From Candidatus Thorarchaeota archaeon (lineage in GTDB: Archaea > Asgardarchaeota > Thorarchaeia > Thorarchaeales > Thorarchaeaceae), in the NCBI GenBank assembly GCA_016840965.1, contig JAEORI010000107.1, positions 1-8,358 on the forward strand: DNA of 8,358 nucleotides, given 5' to 3'. Positions within the stretch are counted from its first letter, which is position 1, and every line of letters begins with the position of its first letter. Both the position numbers and the translations under genes were made by a program. The notes under the pieces were generated by a model, which saw only the letters and a list, made by a program, of their open reading frames with translations, had not been told where the DNA came from and did not search any database. Of the stretch, positions 1 through 6,388 are shown piece after piece.

Positions 1-1143
1 ATGCAGGAAATCATCCCTCGATACAGGACGAATATCTAAAATCTCCTGCTCATCATCCATTCTACCTGAACGCTGCAAATCCCTAATTGGCTCCATCGCA
101 GCCTCGCGGCAAACCACACTGATGTCTCTTCCACTATATCCCTCTGTAAGATCCGCGAGCTCTTCATATTCAACAGTGGGTGAAACTTCTACATCATCCA
201 TGTGAATTTCGAAAATCTTTGCTCGGGCTTCTCTGTCAGGAAGTGGAACGTGTATCTTCTTTTCGAATCTCGAACGTAAAGCAAAATCCAATTCCCAAGG
301 AAGGTTCGTTGCTCCAATGAGCGTTATTCGGTCTTCCTCATTACTCGCCAATCCCTGAAGTTCTGTGAGCAACTGTGTTTTCAGACGTCGCTCACCTCCA
401 ACATCATCTCCTGATCTGGAAACCCCGATGGAATCGAGTTCGTCAATGAAAATGATTGCAGGTTGGTTTTTTCTAGCTAAATCAAACAGGCTCATCACAA
501 GCCTTTCTGATTCTCCTAACCACTTGCTCACGATGTTCGCAGCTGACACATTAAAGAACGTTGCATTGACCTCAGATGCGACAGCTTTGGCAACAAGCGT
601 CTTTCCACAACCCGCAGGTCCATAGAAAAGGATGCCCCGCCATGGTTGACGTGCTTTTCCTTTGAAGAGCTCTGGGTGTTTCATGGGTGCTAGAATCGCA
701 TCGTCAATTGCCTGCTTTGCGTCACCCAGACCTGCGACCTCAGCCATCTTGATTTTTGGACGCTCAGTAATGATGGTGTCGGATATCATCTCTCGAAGTC
801 TTCTTTCATCATCATCTAGCTCCGCATCAGCCTTTGAGGTTTCTTGGATCGGAACGGGCTCTGCTGTGCCTATGTCCACTTTTGGAGGTACAATAAGTCC
901 GTCCACGGGTCCCTGCGATTTCTTCTTGATTCCTGAGAGATACCTTACCCGGTCTACGCATTCTTGAGCTCTGTCAAGATAATGCTTTTTGACAGAAGGC
1001 AATGCTGCAGAGTTTGATAATTTAATGAGTATCTTGCTTGCCTTAAGATACTCTTGGCAAGCGTCTTTTTTCATACCCCTCTGATCTAGCTCTATTGCTT
1101 TTGTGAGCAATGCCTTCAGTCCATGATCAACGCGATCCGCCAT
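1..1143 (-). CDS. vps4: Vps4-type AAA+ ATPase with N-terminal MIT domain (partial, C-terminus beyond window edge)
   Basis: This ATPase disassembles and remodels ESCRT-III polymers on membranes. The frame is open from ATG at 1143 to base 1, giving 381 residues with no stop; eukaryotic Vps4 proteins are about 430-440 residues, so the C-terminal end is missing. Residues 5-72 form a MIT three-helix domain (TKAIELDQ, YLDRAQECVDRV), followed by an acidic linker at about 73-120. The AAA core shows Walker A GPAGCGKT (175-182, K181), pore loop SKWLGESE (206-213, W208), Walker B IIFIDE (230-235, D234/E235), arginine-finger region LRSRFE with R290 and R292, and GYSGRDIS (335-342) of the small subdomain. 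Only about 14 residues separate PIRDLQ from RPVSRDDF, leaving no room for the Vta1-binding beta domain of eukaryotic Vps4. An in-frame TGA lies 9 nt before the ATG, so this is the first possible start; no Shine-Dalgarno is visible. It is divergent from an ESCRT-III gene, which fits the assignment. Assignment is near certain; the orthologue type (eukaryote-like versus CdvC) is inferred. Confidence 0.96.
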   Translation of the reverse strand, partial: MADRVDHGLKALLTKAIELDQRGMKKDACQEYLKASKILIKLSNSAALPSVKKHYLDRAQECVDRVRYLSGIKKKSQGPVDGLIVPPKVDIGTAEPVPIQETSKADAELDDDERRLREMISDTIITERPKIKMAEVAGLGDAKQAIDDAILAPMKHPELFKGKARQPWRGILFYGPAGCGKTLVAKAVASEVNATFFNVSAANIVSKWLGESERLVMSLFDLARKNQPAIIFIDELDSIGVSRSGDDVGGERRLKTQLLTELQGLASNEEDRITLIGATNLPWELDFALRSRFEKKIHVPLPDREARAKIFEIHMDDVEVSPTVEYEELADLTEGYSGRDISVVCREAAMEPIRDLQRSGRMDDEQEILDIRPVSRDDFLH

Positions 1144-1150
1144 GTGAGTT

Positions 1151-1171
1151 CATGTGAACACTGTTCATATG
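1151..1171. promoter_or_regulatory. 21-bp near-palindrome in vps4 leader (candidate operator)
   Basis: Arms at 1151-1160 (CATGTGAACA) and 1162-1171 (TGTTCATATG) are inverted copies matching at 9 of 10 positions around a single central C. A third half-site, GTTCA at 1148-1152, pairs with TGAAC at 1155-1159. The element ends 7 bp upstream of the vps4 ATG and lies downstream of its candidate TATA box. This position would suit a repressor operator or a structured leader. No regulator can be named from sequence alone. Confidence 0.4.
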
Positions 1172-1196
1172 GTGTTAAGAATTTCTGTCATACCCT

Positions 1197-1206
1197 GTAT
1201 ATACAT
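1197..1206 (-). promoter_or_regulatory. Candidate TATA box for vps4
   Basis: The segment GTATATACAT in the divergent spacer contains a TATATA-like core. It lies about 55-60 bp upstream of the vps4 ATG, so initiation about 25 bp downstream would leave a leader of about 30 nt that carries the palindrome at 1151-1171. Because the core is nearly symmetric, it could be read in either direction. This is a pattern match only. Confidence 0.35.
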
Positions 1207-1230
1207 ACATGATATCATCTTCGAACTGCG

Positions 1231-1241
1231 AAGGTTTAAAC
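1231..1241 (+). promoter_or_regulatory. Candidate BRE/TATA element for the ESCRT-III gene
   Basis: AAGGTTTAAAC fits an archaeal A/T-rich TATA core (TTTAAA) preceded by purines. It lies about 50 bp upstream of the GTG at 1287, so transcription would begin near 1262-1266 with a leader of about 20-25 nt. There is no well-spaced Shine-Dalgarno; the only candidate, AGGTG, overlaps the start codon. Confidence 0.35.
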
Positions 1242-1286
1242 GCTATCTACCCTTTGAGAGAATAGAGCTAAAGCTCCTAGAATTAG

Positions 1287-1904
1287 GTGAGATTCTTGGG
1301 TTCAATTAGAAAGGCGTTCTCTTGGGGTAGAAAGAAACCAGACATTGGTGAGATATCAAGTCGCCTCAGAATTCTATCAAAGCAACTAGCGCGCCAAAGA
1401 AACAAATTGGAAAAGGAAGAACGCGATGCAAAAGCGCGTGCAGTCCGTGCCAGAAAAGCTAGCCAGATGGAAGCCTATCGAACATATGCTACTGAAATGG
1501 TGCGGTTTCGAAGATATGCACTGTCTGTTGACAAATCACGTTTACAAATTCTGAAGATTCTAGCTCACCTCAATCGTGCTCAGACATCAGCAAAAACATC
1601 AATTGCTCTTCAAGAAGTAGCAAAAATCCTTGGGATGCTTGGGGATGGAACTGATGCTTCAAAACTTGTTGCCAATGTGGATGAGATTGCTCGTCGCCTT
1701 GAGGAATTTGAGATAGAGGCTAGTATCTCTGACGAAGCACTAGACTCAACCATGGAAGTGTCCTCTGAAGACCTCACCTTTGCATTTCAAGAGATTGATG
1801 CTGAAGCTGGACTAGCTGATGCTGCAACAGTTACAAGACCTGTAGGTGAAGCTGAAACTCTGGAGGAAGACATCAAGGCTTTAGAAAAAGAGCTTGGTGT
1901 GTAA
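1287..1904 (+). CDS. ESCRT-III (Snf7/CHMP-like) protein with MIM1-like tail
   Basis: This is a membrane-remodelling filament subunit of 205 residues, close to the usual 200-220 of ESCRT-III proteins. A hydrophobic/basic N-terminus (MRFLGSIRKAFSWGRKK) resembles the membrane-inserting amphipathic helix of the family. Residues 20-58 form a very basic helix 1 and 60-100 the long helix 2. Shorter helices at about 103-142 follow, and the C-terminal third is acidic (about 134-205), matching the family's basic-core, acidic-tail autoinhibited design. The last helix, LEEDIKALEKEL (192-203), fits the MIM1 spacing LxxRLxxLK, with D195 where R is usual; MIM1 is the motif bound by Vps4 MIT domains, and it points to the CHMP1-3 (Vps2/24/46) class. 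The start is GTG, with an in-frame TAG directly before it (1284-1286), so it cannot lie further upstream. The gene is divergent from vps4 and convergent with the zinc-finger gene. I am confident of the family; the subclass is inferred from the tail. Confidence 0.9.
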   Translation: MRFLGSIRKAFSWGRKKPDIGEISSRLRILSKQLARQRNKLEKEERDAKARAVRARKASQMEAYRTYATEMVRFRRYALSVDKSRLQILKILAHLNRAQTSAKTSIALQEVAKILGMLGDGTDASKLVANVDEIARRLEEFEIEASISDEALDSTMEVSSEDLTFAFQEIDAEAGLADAATVTRPVGEAETLEEDIKALEKELGV

Positions 1905-1906
1905 CG

Positions 1907-3484
1907 TCACCAGAGACTGTCACGACTGTCACGTGAAATGCGGTCGATTTCACATTTATTATGATATGAATCTCTCATTAGATCTTTATATCTCCGAATG
2001 AAATCTTCAGCGACTAACTGTCCACTTCTAAGCATATGCACAGTGTCTCTAATTGCATTTTCAATGGATACTGCATCTCTACGCAATGCTTGCATGCGAG
2101 GACTTGTATCATAAATTGGAGGTTCGTTTTGTTTCTGATCGTAGCGTCCAATTACTCGGTTGAGCTCATCACGAAAGGACTCTGGTTTTCTGTAGTAGCT
2201 GTCATAGGGATTTCGGCGAATAGGAGTTGATTCATATTCTCCTATCCTAGGTCGTGGACGTGTCTTCATTACGGATTCATTTTCATCGTAATCTAATCGG
2301 TCATTGGTCGAGAGGAGTGAATATACCATTCCTTCAATCTTGAGTCTTACATCACTTGTACTAACCTCATTCTGTTCGATTTTTCTGACCCTCTGCATAT
2401 CCGTTTGAATGTATTTCTCAAACTTCCTAGCAATCTCAATATAATCCGGAAGAACTTTTTTGGTCTGGTCTGAACAAGTTGCTTTGATTTCTCCTTGTTT
2501 TAGTTTCAAGACTAAGCGTTTTCGCAATCTTCCGTCTTCTTCAATTGACTTCAAGTAGAGTAGTGGAAAGTCAAAGATAATATCCATCTTCTTCCTGACT
2601 CGTCCAGTTTCAGCAATGAAGAGGAGTCTTTTATTTGTTATAAATAGGGTTCCAAACGCTTTGTCATTCTTAAGAAAATCACTTCCTGCAACCTTAATAT
2701 CAGGAAGTGCGCAGACAGGAAGTTCTCCTACTGAAAGTTGACCATGCTCATAGAATGTCGTGAATTGTCCTTTATAGTAGTCAAGTCCATCAAGCTGCCT
2801 TTTGACATCTTTTAGTGTACTTCTTAGAGGATCCAGCGATTCATCGACATTCTGTTTGTAATAGATACCCATCTCAGTAATTCTATTGGTGATTCCTTCA
2901 ATGAATGGAAACTGGGTTGGATTCCATTGAGTATAATCAATGTAACCTTTTGTTTCTGCAGCCATCCTTTTTGCTATGATTTCAGCTTGGCTGGCTATCC
3001 TATTCTTGATTGCGGGTAGTTCATTTTGAATAGCTTCAATTTTTTCTTCAATCCACTTGTAATGCAGAAAGTTTGCCATCCTAAGAGATACAAGCAGTCT
3101 TTTGGCGCTTGCAAGTTTATTTGTGAACTCTCTAAGCTTTGTATGTCCATATTGAACTGTCATAATAGAATGTCGCATGTCTAAAGCCAAAGATCTTCTT
3201 CGGTCTTCAAGAAAAGATACCCTTGATGAGTGGCATCTTGGACAGATATCGACTGTCTTTCTTCCCTTGCTCAATTCTTTTGAATCACATTGCGGGCATT
3301 CTTCGAACTTTTCTCCAGGTATAGGAGTACCAAGGGGGTGATGACACTCACTGCAGACTGTGTACTCACTAGATCTTGATTCTAAACACTCGGAACATAA
3401 AGCTGCTCCACAGTCTTCGCACATGTGTGTCGCTTTATTTGACTGACAGGATCTGCATTGTCCAGTTGAAGAGTCTTCTGTCAA
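1907..3484 (-). CDS. Zinc-finger, coiled-coil, PH/GRAM-like protein with steadiness-box-like C-terminus; candidate ESCRT adaptor
   Basis: I do not recognise this 525-residue protein as a named family. Residues 10-49 hold an eight-ligand cross-brace finger (C10, C13, C22, C25, C30, C33, C44, C47, with H48/H49 as alternatives), B-box- or FYVE-like in spacing. A zinc ribbon follows (C63-x2-C66, C81-x2-C84). Residues about 95-235 look helical, probably coiled coil. Residues about 250-355 look like a PH-superfold domain: the strand motif GTLFITNKRLLFI (278-290) matches the G-x-hxhT-xxRh-hh signature of GRAM and Vps36 GLUE domains. Residues 395-460 are polar and Arg/Tyr/Pro-rich, likely disordered. 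Residues 467-518 form a helical tail with the pattern AIRDT...RSGQL...DFIRRYKDLMRD, like the steadiness box of Vps23/TSG101. No signal peptide or membrane segment is seen. The start is TTG, supported by GGAGGT 6 nt upstream. Tail-to-tail contact with ESCRT-III suggests an ESCRT-I/II-like adaptor; that is inference. A zinc/PH protein unrelated to ESCRT remains possible. Confidence 0.75.
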   Translation of the reverse strand: MTEDSSTGQCRSCQSNKATHMCEDCGAALCSECLESRSSEYTVCSECHHPLGTPIPGEKFEECPQCDSKELSKGRKTVDICPRCHSSRVSFLEDRRRSLALDMRHSIMTVQYGHTKLREFTNKLASAKRLLVSLRMANFLHYKWIEEKIEAIQNELPAIKNRIASQAEIIAKRMAAETKGYIDYTQWNPTQFPFIEGITNRITEMGIYYKQNVDESLDPLRSTLKDVKRQLDGLDYYKGQFTTFYEHGQLSVGELPVCALPDIKVAGSDFLKNDKAFGTLFITNKRLLFIAETGRVRKKMDIIFDFPLLYLKSIEEDGRLRKRLVLKLKQGEIKATCSDQTKKVLPDYIEIARKFEKYIQTDMQRVRKIEQNEVSTSDVRLKIEGMVYSLLSTNDRLDYDENESVMKTRPRPRIGEYESTPIRRNPYDSYYRKPESFRDELNRVIGRYDQKQNEPPIYDTSPRMQALRRDAVSIENAIRDTVHMLRSGQLVAEDFIRRYKDLMRDSYHNKCEIDRISRDSRDSLW

Positions 3485-3490
3485 GTGAGT

Positions 3491-3496
3491 ACCTCC
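3491..3496 (-). promoter_or_regulatory. Shine-Dalgarno site fixing the TTG start of the zinc-finger/PH-like gene
   Basis: On the minus strand this reads GGAGGT, followed by 6 nt and then TTG at 3484-3482. The match to the anti-Shine-Dalgarno sequence and the spacing are ideal, which makes the rare TTG the likely true start. Confidence 0.75.
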
Positions 3497-3537
3497 GGTA
3501 GTCTACTTACATCGAGGAGTTATCCAAGAATAACCCG

Positions 3538-3547
3538 TGTATTATTC
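3538..3547 (-). promoter_or_regulatory. Weak TATA-like element for the zinc-finger/PH-like gene
   Basis: On the minus strand this reads as an A/T-rich stretch, GAATAATACA, about 55-60 bp upstream of the TTG start. Initiation about 25 bp downstream would give a leader of about 30 nt containing the Shine-Dalgarno site. The match to an archaeal TATA consensus is modest. Together with the candidate at 3603-3611 it would make 3485-3650 a divergent promoter region; nothing else is seen in that spacer. Confidence 0.25.
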
Positions 3548-3602
3548 GGGAAACATTCAGGTATCGCTGTACTTTGCTCTGAAACAATGTTCACGCCATA
3601 TC

Positions 3603-3611
3603 AGTTATATC
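3603..3611 (+). promoter_or_regulatory. Candidate TATA box for the tldD-pmbA operon
   Basis: AGTTATATC lies about 40-47 bp upstream of the tldD ATG. Initiation about 25 bp downstream would leave a leader of about 18-20 nt holding the purine-rich AAAGGGG (3638-3644), a modest Shine-Dalgarno 6 nt before the ATG. Confidence 0.3.
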
Positions 3612-3650
3612 CAATTTCATTAGCTGAGGCTCAATCCAAAGGGGATATTT

Positions 3651-5036
3651 ATGGAAGACCTCGCTCGGGCCGCTCTTGATGCAGCTATTAAAACTGGAGT
3701 TTCTTTTGCTGATGTACGAATCGAGAATTCAACCACAACAATCATTGAACTCAACGATGGTATCACAAGACAGTCTATGGCTTCCCGTATGAAAGGTGCT
3801 GGAATCCGTGCATTCATTGATGGTGCTTGGGCGTTTGCTCAAACAACAAACCTAACCCCTGAAGGAATGCGCGTAACTGGTGAATCAGTTGCAAAATTAG
3901 CCATTGCTACAAAAGATAAAGTCGCGGAGCGGTTTGTTATAGATGGCCCAGTGTTTGAAGACAGAGTCATTCTGAGAGTGAAAAAGCCGTTCGAAAGTGT
4001 TTCAATTGATGAAAAGATGCAGTTCGTCAAAATGATTGATGACCAAGCACGTGATTTTGATGAACGAATCGTATCAACTCGGACAATATATGGAGAACTT
4101 ACTTCAGAGACATTCACTGCAAATTCCTTAGGAACACAGGTCTATCTTGAAAATTCAATCCCTCGCATCATTTCGGTTCCAACTGCAAAAGAAGGTCCGA
4201 ACAGACAACGGACTCAGCAGTCTATAAGTCTTCGAAGTGGTTTCGAGGAAATGGAAACTGAAGCGGCACAAAACATTGGAACCAAAGCAGCGCAACTCGC
4301 CATCGAGCTCCTATCATCAAAAATGGCTGAAGGAGGGATATACGATGTTGTTTTGGACCCCGCACTTAATGGTGTTGTAACCCATGAAGCTTTTGGCCAT
4401 GCCACCGAAGCTGATAATTGGCCAGCTCATTCAACAGTGCTTGAAGATATGGTAAACAAAGAAGTTGGTCCTGAATATCTCTGCATTAGTGATGATCCAA
4501 CTTTGCCTGGAATGAGAGGTTCCACGGAATATGACTGGGAAGGTACTAAAACAAAGAAAAGGTTCTTGGTGAAGAATGGTATTTTGACAGACTTGCTTCA
4601 TAGCTTAGAAACTTCAAGTCGTTTGGAACAAGAACCAAATGGTGCTGCAAGAGCTCAGTCATACATGCACGTCCCTCTACCACGAATGAGCAATACCTTC
4701 ATGGAACCAAAGGACTGGGCTGCAGATGAATTAATTGAAGACACAAGGAATGGCATACTTCTATGCAGTTTCAATTATGGCTATACACAATCAGCAAAAG
4801 GACAATTCATGTTCCAAGCTAGTCACGGATATCTGATTCAAAATGGCGAGAAAAGTACTATGGTTCGAGATGTATCACTTGCAGGAAATATCCTCGAAAT
4901 ATTAGCAAAGATTGATGCTATCGGGAAAGATTTTGAATTGGAAGGAGGAATTTGCGGAAAGGATGGGCAGAGTGTTCCAACCATGACTGGAGGTCCTCAT
5001 GCAAGAATCAGGCAAGTGCCAGTGGGAGGTTTGTGA
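3651..5036 (+). CDS. tldD: TldD metallopeptidase subunit (TldD/PmbA family, M103-type)
   Basis: This is the catalytic subunit of the TldD/TldE (PmbA) zinc peptidase, a cytoplasmic heterodimer that in E. coli degrades unfolded peptides and trims the microcin B17 leader. The protein has 461 residues, close to the 450-480 of the family. The metal-binding motif HEAFGH is at 245-250 (H245, E246, H250), and the conserved C-terminal GGICGKDGQSVP segment (432-443) supplies the third ligand, C435. The N-terminal half shows the shared TldD/PmbA fold, with KGAGIRAFIDGAWAFA near 48-63. All catalytic features are present, so it should be active. ATG at 3651 follows AAAGGGG. Its stop lies 1 nt before the pmbA start, so the two are almost certainly co-transcribed and translationally coupled. 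The archaeal substrate is unknown. Confidence 0.96.
   Translation: MEDLARAALDAAIKTGVSFADVRIENSTTTIIELNDGITRQSMASRMKGAGIRAFIDGAWAFAQTTNLTPEGMRVTGESVAKLAIATKDKVAERFVIDGPVFEDRVILRVKKPFESVSIDEKMQFVKMIDDQARDFDERIVSTRTIYGELTSETFTANSLGTQVYLENSIPRIISVPTAKEGPNRQRTQQSISLRSGFEEMETEAAQNIGTKAAQLAIELLSSKMAEGGIYDVVLDPALNGVVTHEAFGHATEADNWPAHSTVLEDMVNKEVGPEYLCISDDPTLPGMRGSTEYDWEGTKTKKRFLVKNGILTDLLHSLETSSRLEQEPNGAARAQSYMHVPLPRMSNTFMEPKDWAADELIEDTRNGILLCSFNYGYTQSAKGQFMFQASHGYLIQNGEKSTMVRDVSLAGNILEILAKIDAIGKDFELEGGICGKDGQSVPTMTGGPHARIRQVPVGGL
5024..5030 (+). promoter_or_regulatory. Shine-Dalgarno site deciding the pmbA start
   Basis: GGGAGGT lies inside the last codons of tldD, 7 nt before ATG at 5038. It selects this ATG over the in-frame ATG at 4999, which would overlap tldD by 38 nt and add 13 residues not resembling the family N-terminus. 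Confidence 0.8.
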
Positions 5037-5037
5037 A

Positions 5038-6387
5038 ATGGAGGAAAAGCTCCTTGAGGTGGCGGAATCTGCTGTTAAGATGGCTGAGAAACTTGGAGCC
5101 TCTCAAGCTGAGGCGTATGTTGCACAGTTTCGCTCTTTTGCCATTGAAGCTGAGAACTCAGCTATTAGGAACGCAGAAGAGAAACGTGACGCTGGTATTG
5201 GCATTCGAGCTGTAATTGGCAAAAGAATCGGTTTTGCGTTTGTAACTACGCTCTCGAAGGAGGATGTACATGAAGCGGTCAGAAAATCTGTTAAACTCGC
5301 GAAGGCTTCCTTTCCTGATCCTGACTTTGTGAGTCTTCCATCTAATAGCAACTCGCATCCATCAGTGAGTGGTCTCTATGACAAGAACATTGCGGAACTT
5401 CCTTCAGAAGCAATTGCAGAAATGATAATCAGAATCATCGATTCCTCGAAGCAAGCTCTCGAAGGTCGGAAGTATGCTATCGCAGCAGGTGTCCAGAGCT
5501 CCTCTGGAATAAGTACCGTTGTGAACTCACTAGGCATTTCGTTCTCTGAACCAAGAGCATCCATCTTCCTTTCCTCTTCACCTGTTGTTAAGGAAGCATA
5601 TGACCAAACGACAAGTTATGACTATCAATTCACCCGTGACCTAAGTGAGATTGACCCCGAACAGGTTGGTAAAAATGCAGCTGAGTTAACTCTCAGTATG
5701 CTGAGTCCCAAGACCATTGAGGGTGGTGAAATGCCGGTGGTTTTTGCTCCACTTGGTGGGGGAACTGTAATCGGGTATGGATTCGCTGGCGCAGTGAGTG
5801 CAGAGGAGGTTCAGAAAGGACGTTCTTACATCACAGATTCATTTGGTGCCACTATTGCATCAGAAAATCTCGAGATTGTTGATGATGCTTTATTAACAGC
5901 AGGACTCGGTTCAAGATCCTTTGATGCAGAAGGAGTCCCTTCGCAACGGACTTCGATAATTGAAAAGGGCGTTCTGAAAAATCTACTTCATAACTCCTAT
6001 ACCGCATTCAAAGATGATGTGCCAAACACTGGTAATGCTAGTAGACCATCATATTCAGGCCTGCCCTCAATCTCCACTTCGAACTTCATAATTAAACCGG
6101 GGCGAGGAACTCTAGATGATCTAGTTTCAGAGATAGACCGGGGTGTTCTCTGTAGAAACACAGCAGATAGACCAAACATGACAACAGGTGATCTCAGTGC
6201 AATGCTTTACGAGGGTTTCTTTATTGAAAAAGGTGAGATTAAGCATCCCCTCAAAAATACACTTGTTGGAGTAAACATGCGTGACCTGTTGAAAAGGATC
6301 ATTCGAGTTGGCGATGACTCCAAGACCACTCTTGCGATGATAACCCCTTCATTTGTTGTTGAGAAAGCCACCGTAACTTCAGGATAG
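5038..6387 (+). CDS. pmbA: PmbA/TldE, non-catalytic partner of TldD
   Basis: This is the partner subunit that forms the peptidase heterodimer with TldD. The protein has 449 residues from the chosen start, the usual PmbA length (about 430-450). The N-terminal region parallels TldD: EAYVAQ (25-30), then DAGIGIRAVIGKRIGFAF (51-68). The zinc motif HExxxH is absent and the equivalent stretch reads APLGGGTVIGYGFAGA (237-252), as expected for PmbA/TldE rather than a sign of decay. Conserved C-terminal segments include DRGVL (367-371) and TGDLSAMLYEGFFIEKGEI (383-401). The start is ATG at 5038 with a strong Shine-Dalgarno, 1 nt after the tldD stop. The 3' end faces argS with a single nucleotide between stop codons. 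Confidence 0.95.
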   Translation: MEEKLLEVAESAVKMAEKLGASQAEAYVAQFRSFAIEAENSAIRNAEEKRDAGIGIRAVIGKRIGFAFVTTLSKEDVHEAVRKSVKLAKASFPDPDFVSLPSNSNSHPSVSGLYDKNIAELPSEAIAEMIIRIIDSSKQALEGRKYAIAAGVQSSSGISTVVNSLGISFSEPRASIFLSSSPVVKEAYDQTTSYDYQFTRDLSEIDPEQVGKNAAELTLSMLSPKTIEGGEMPVVFAPLGGGTVIGYGFAGAVSAEEVQKGRSYITDSFGATIASENLEIVDDALLTAGLGSRSFDAEGVPSQRTSIIEKGVLKNLLHNSYTAFKDDVPNTGNASRPSYSGLPSISTSNFIIKPGRGTLDDLVSEIDRGVLCRNTADRPNMTTGDLSAMLYEGFFIEKGEIKHPLKNTLVGVNMRDLLKRIIRVGDDSKTTLAMITPSFVVEKATVTSG

Positions 6388-6388
6388 A

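Noticed and set aside
365..967. Plus-strand open frames at 365-625 and 662-967
   Set aside because: They are antisense to vps4, whose MIT and AAA motifs run unbroken through both; the translations are Ser-rich with no recognisable motif.
1265..1276. GAGCT-AA-AGCTC inverted repeat before the ESCRT-III start
   Set aside because: Five-base arms with a 2-nt loop cannot form a stable hairpin, and repeats this short are expected by chance.
3335..3457. Calling the N-terminal finger a true FYVE domain
   Set aside because: The C13-C22 gap is too short and the basic RxHHCR patch and WxxD motif are absent; only the cross-brace spacing is shared.
3839..4405. Minus-strand open frames at 3839-4117 and 4214-4405
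   Set aside because: They are antisense to tldD, including its zinc-motif region, and have no family features or start signals.
4999..5037. Longer pmbA start at 4999
   Set aside because: It would overlap tldD and add 13 non-family residues; ATG at 5038 has GGGAGGT at ideal distance.
5749..5795. Loss of HExxxH in PmbA as a sign of a dead gene
   Set aside because: PmbA/TldE members normally lack the zinc motif; TldD carries the catalytic site, and the frame is intact at full length.
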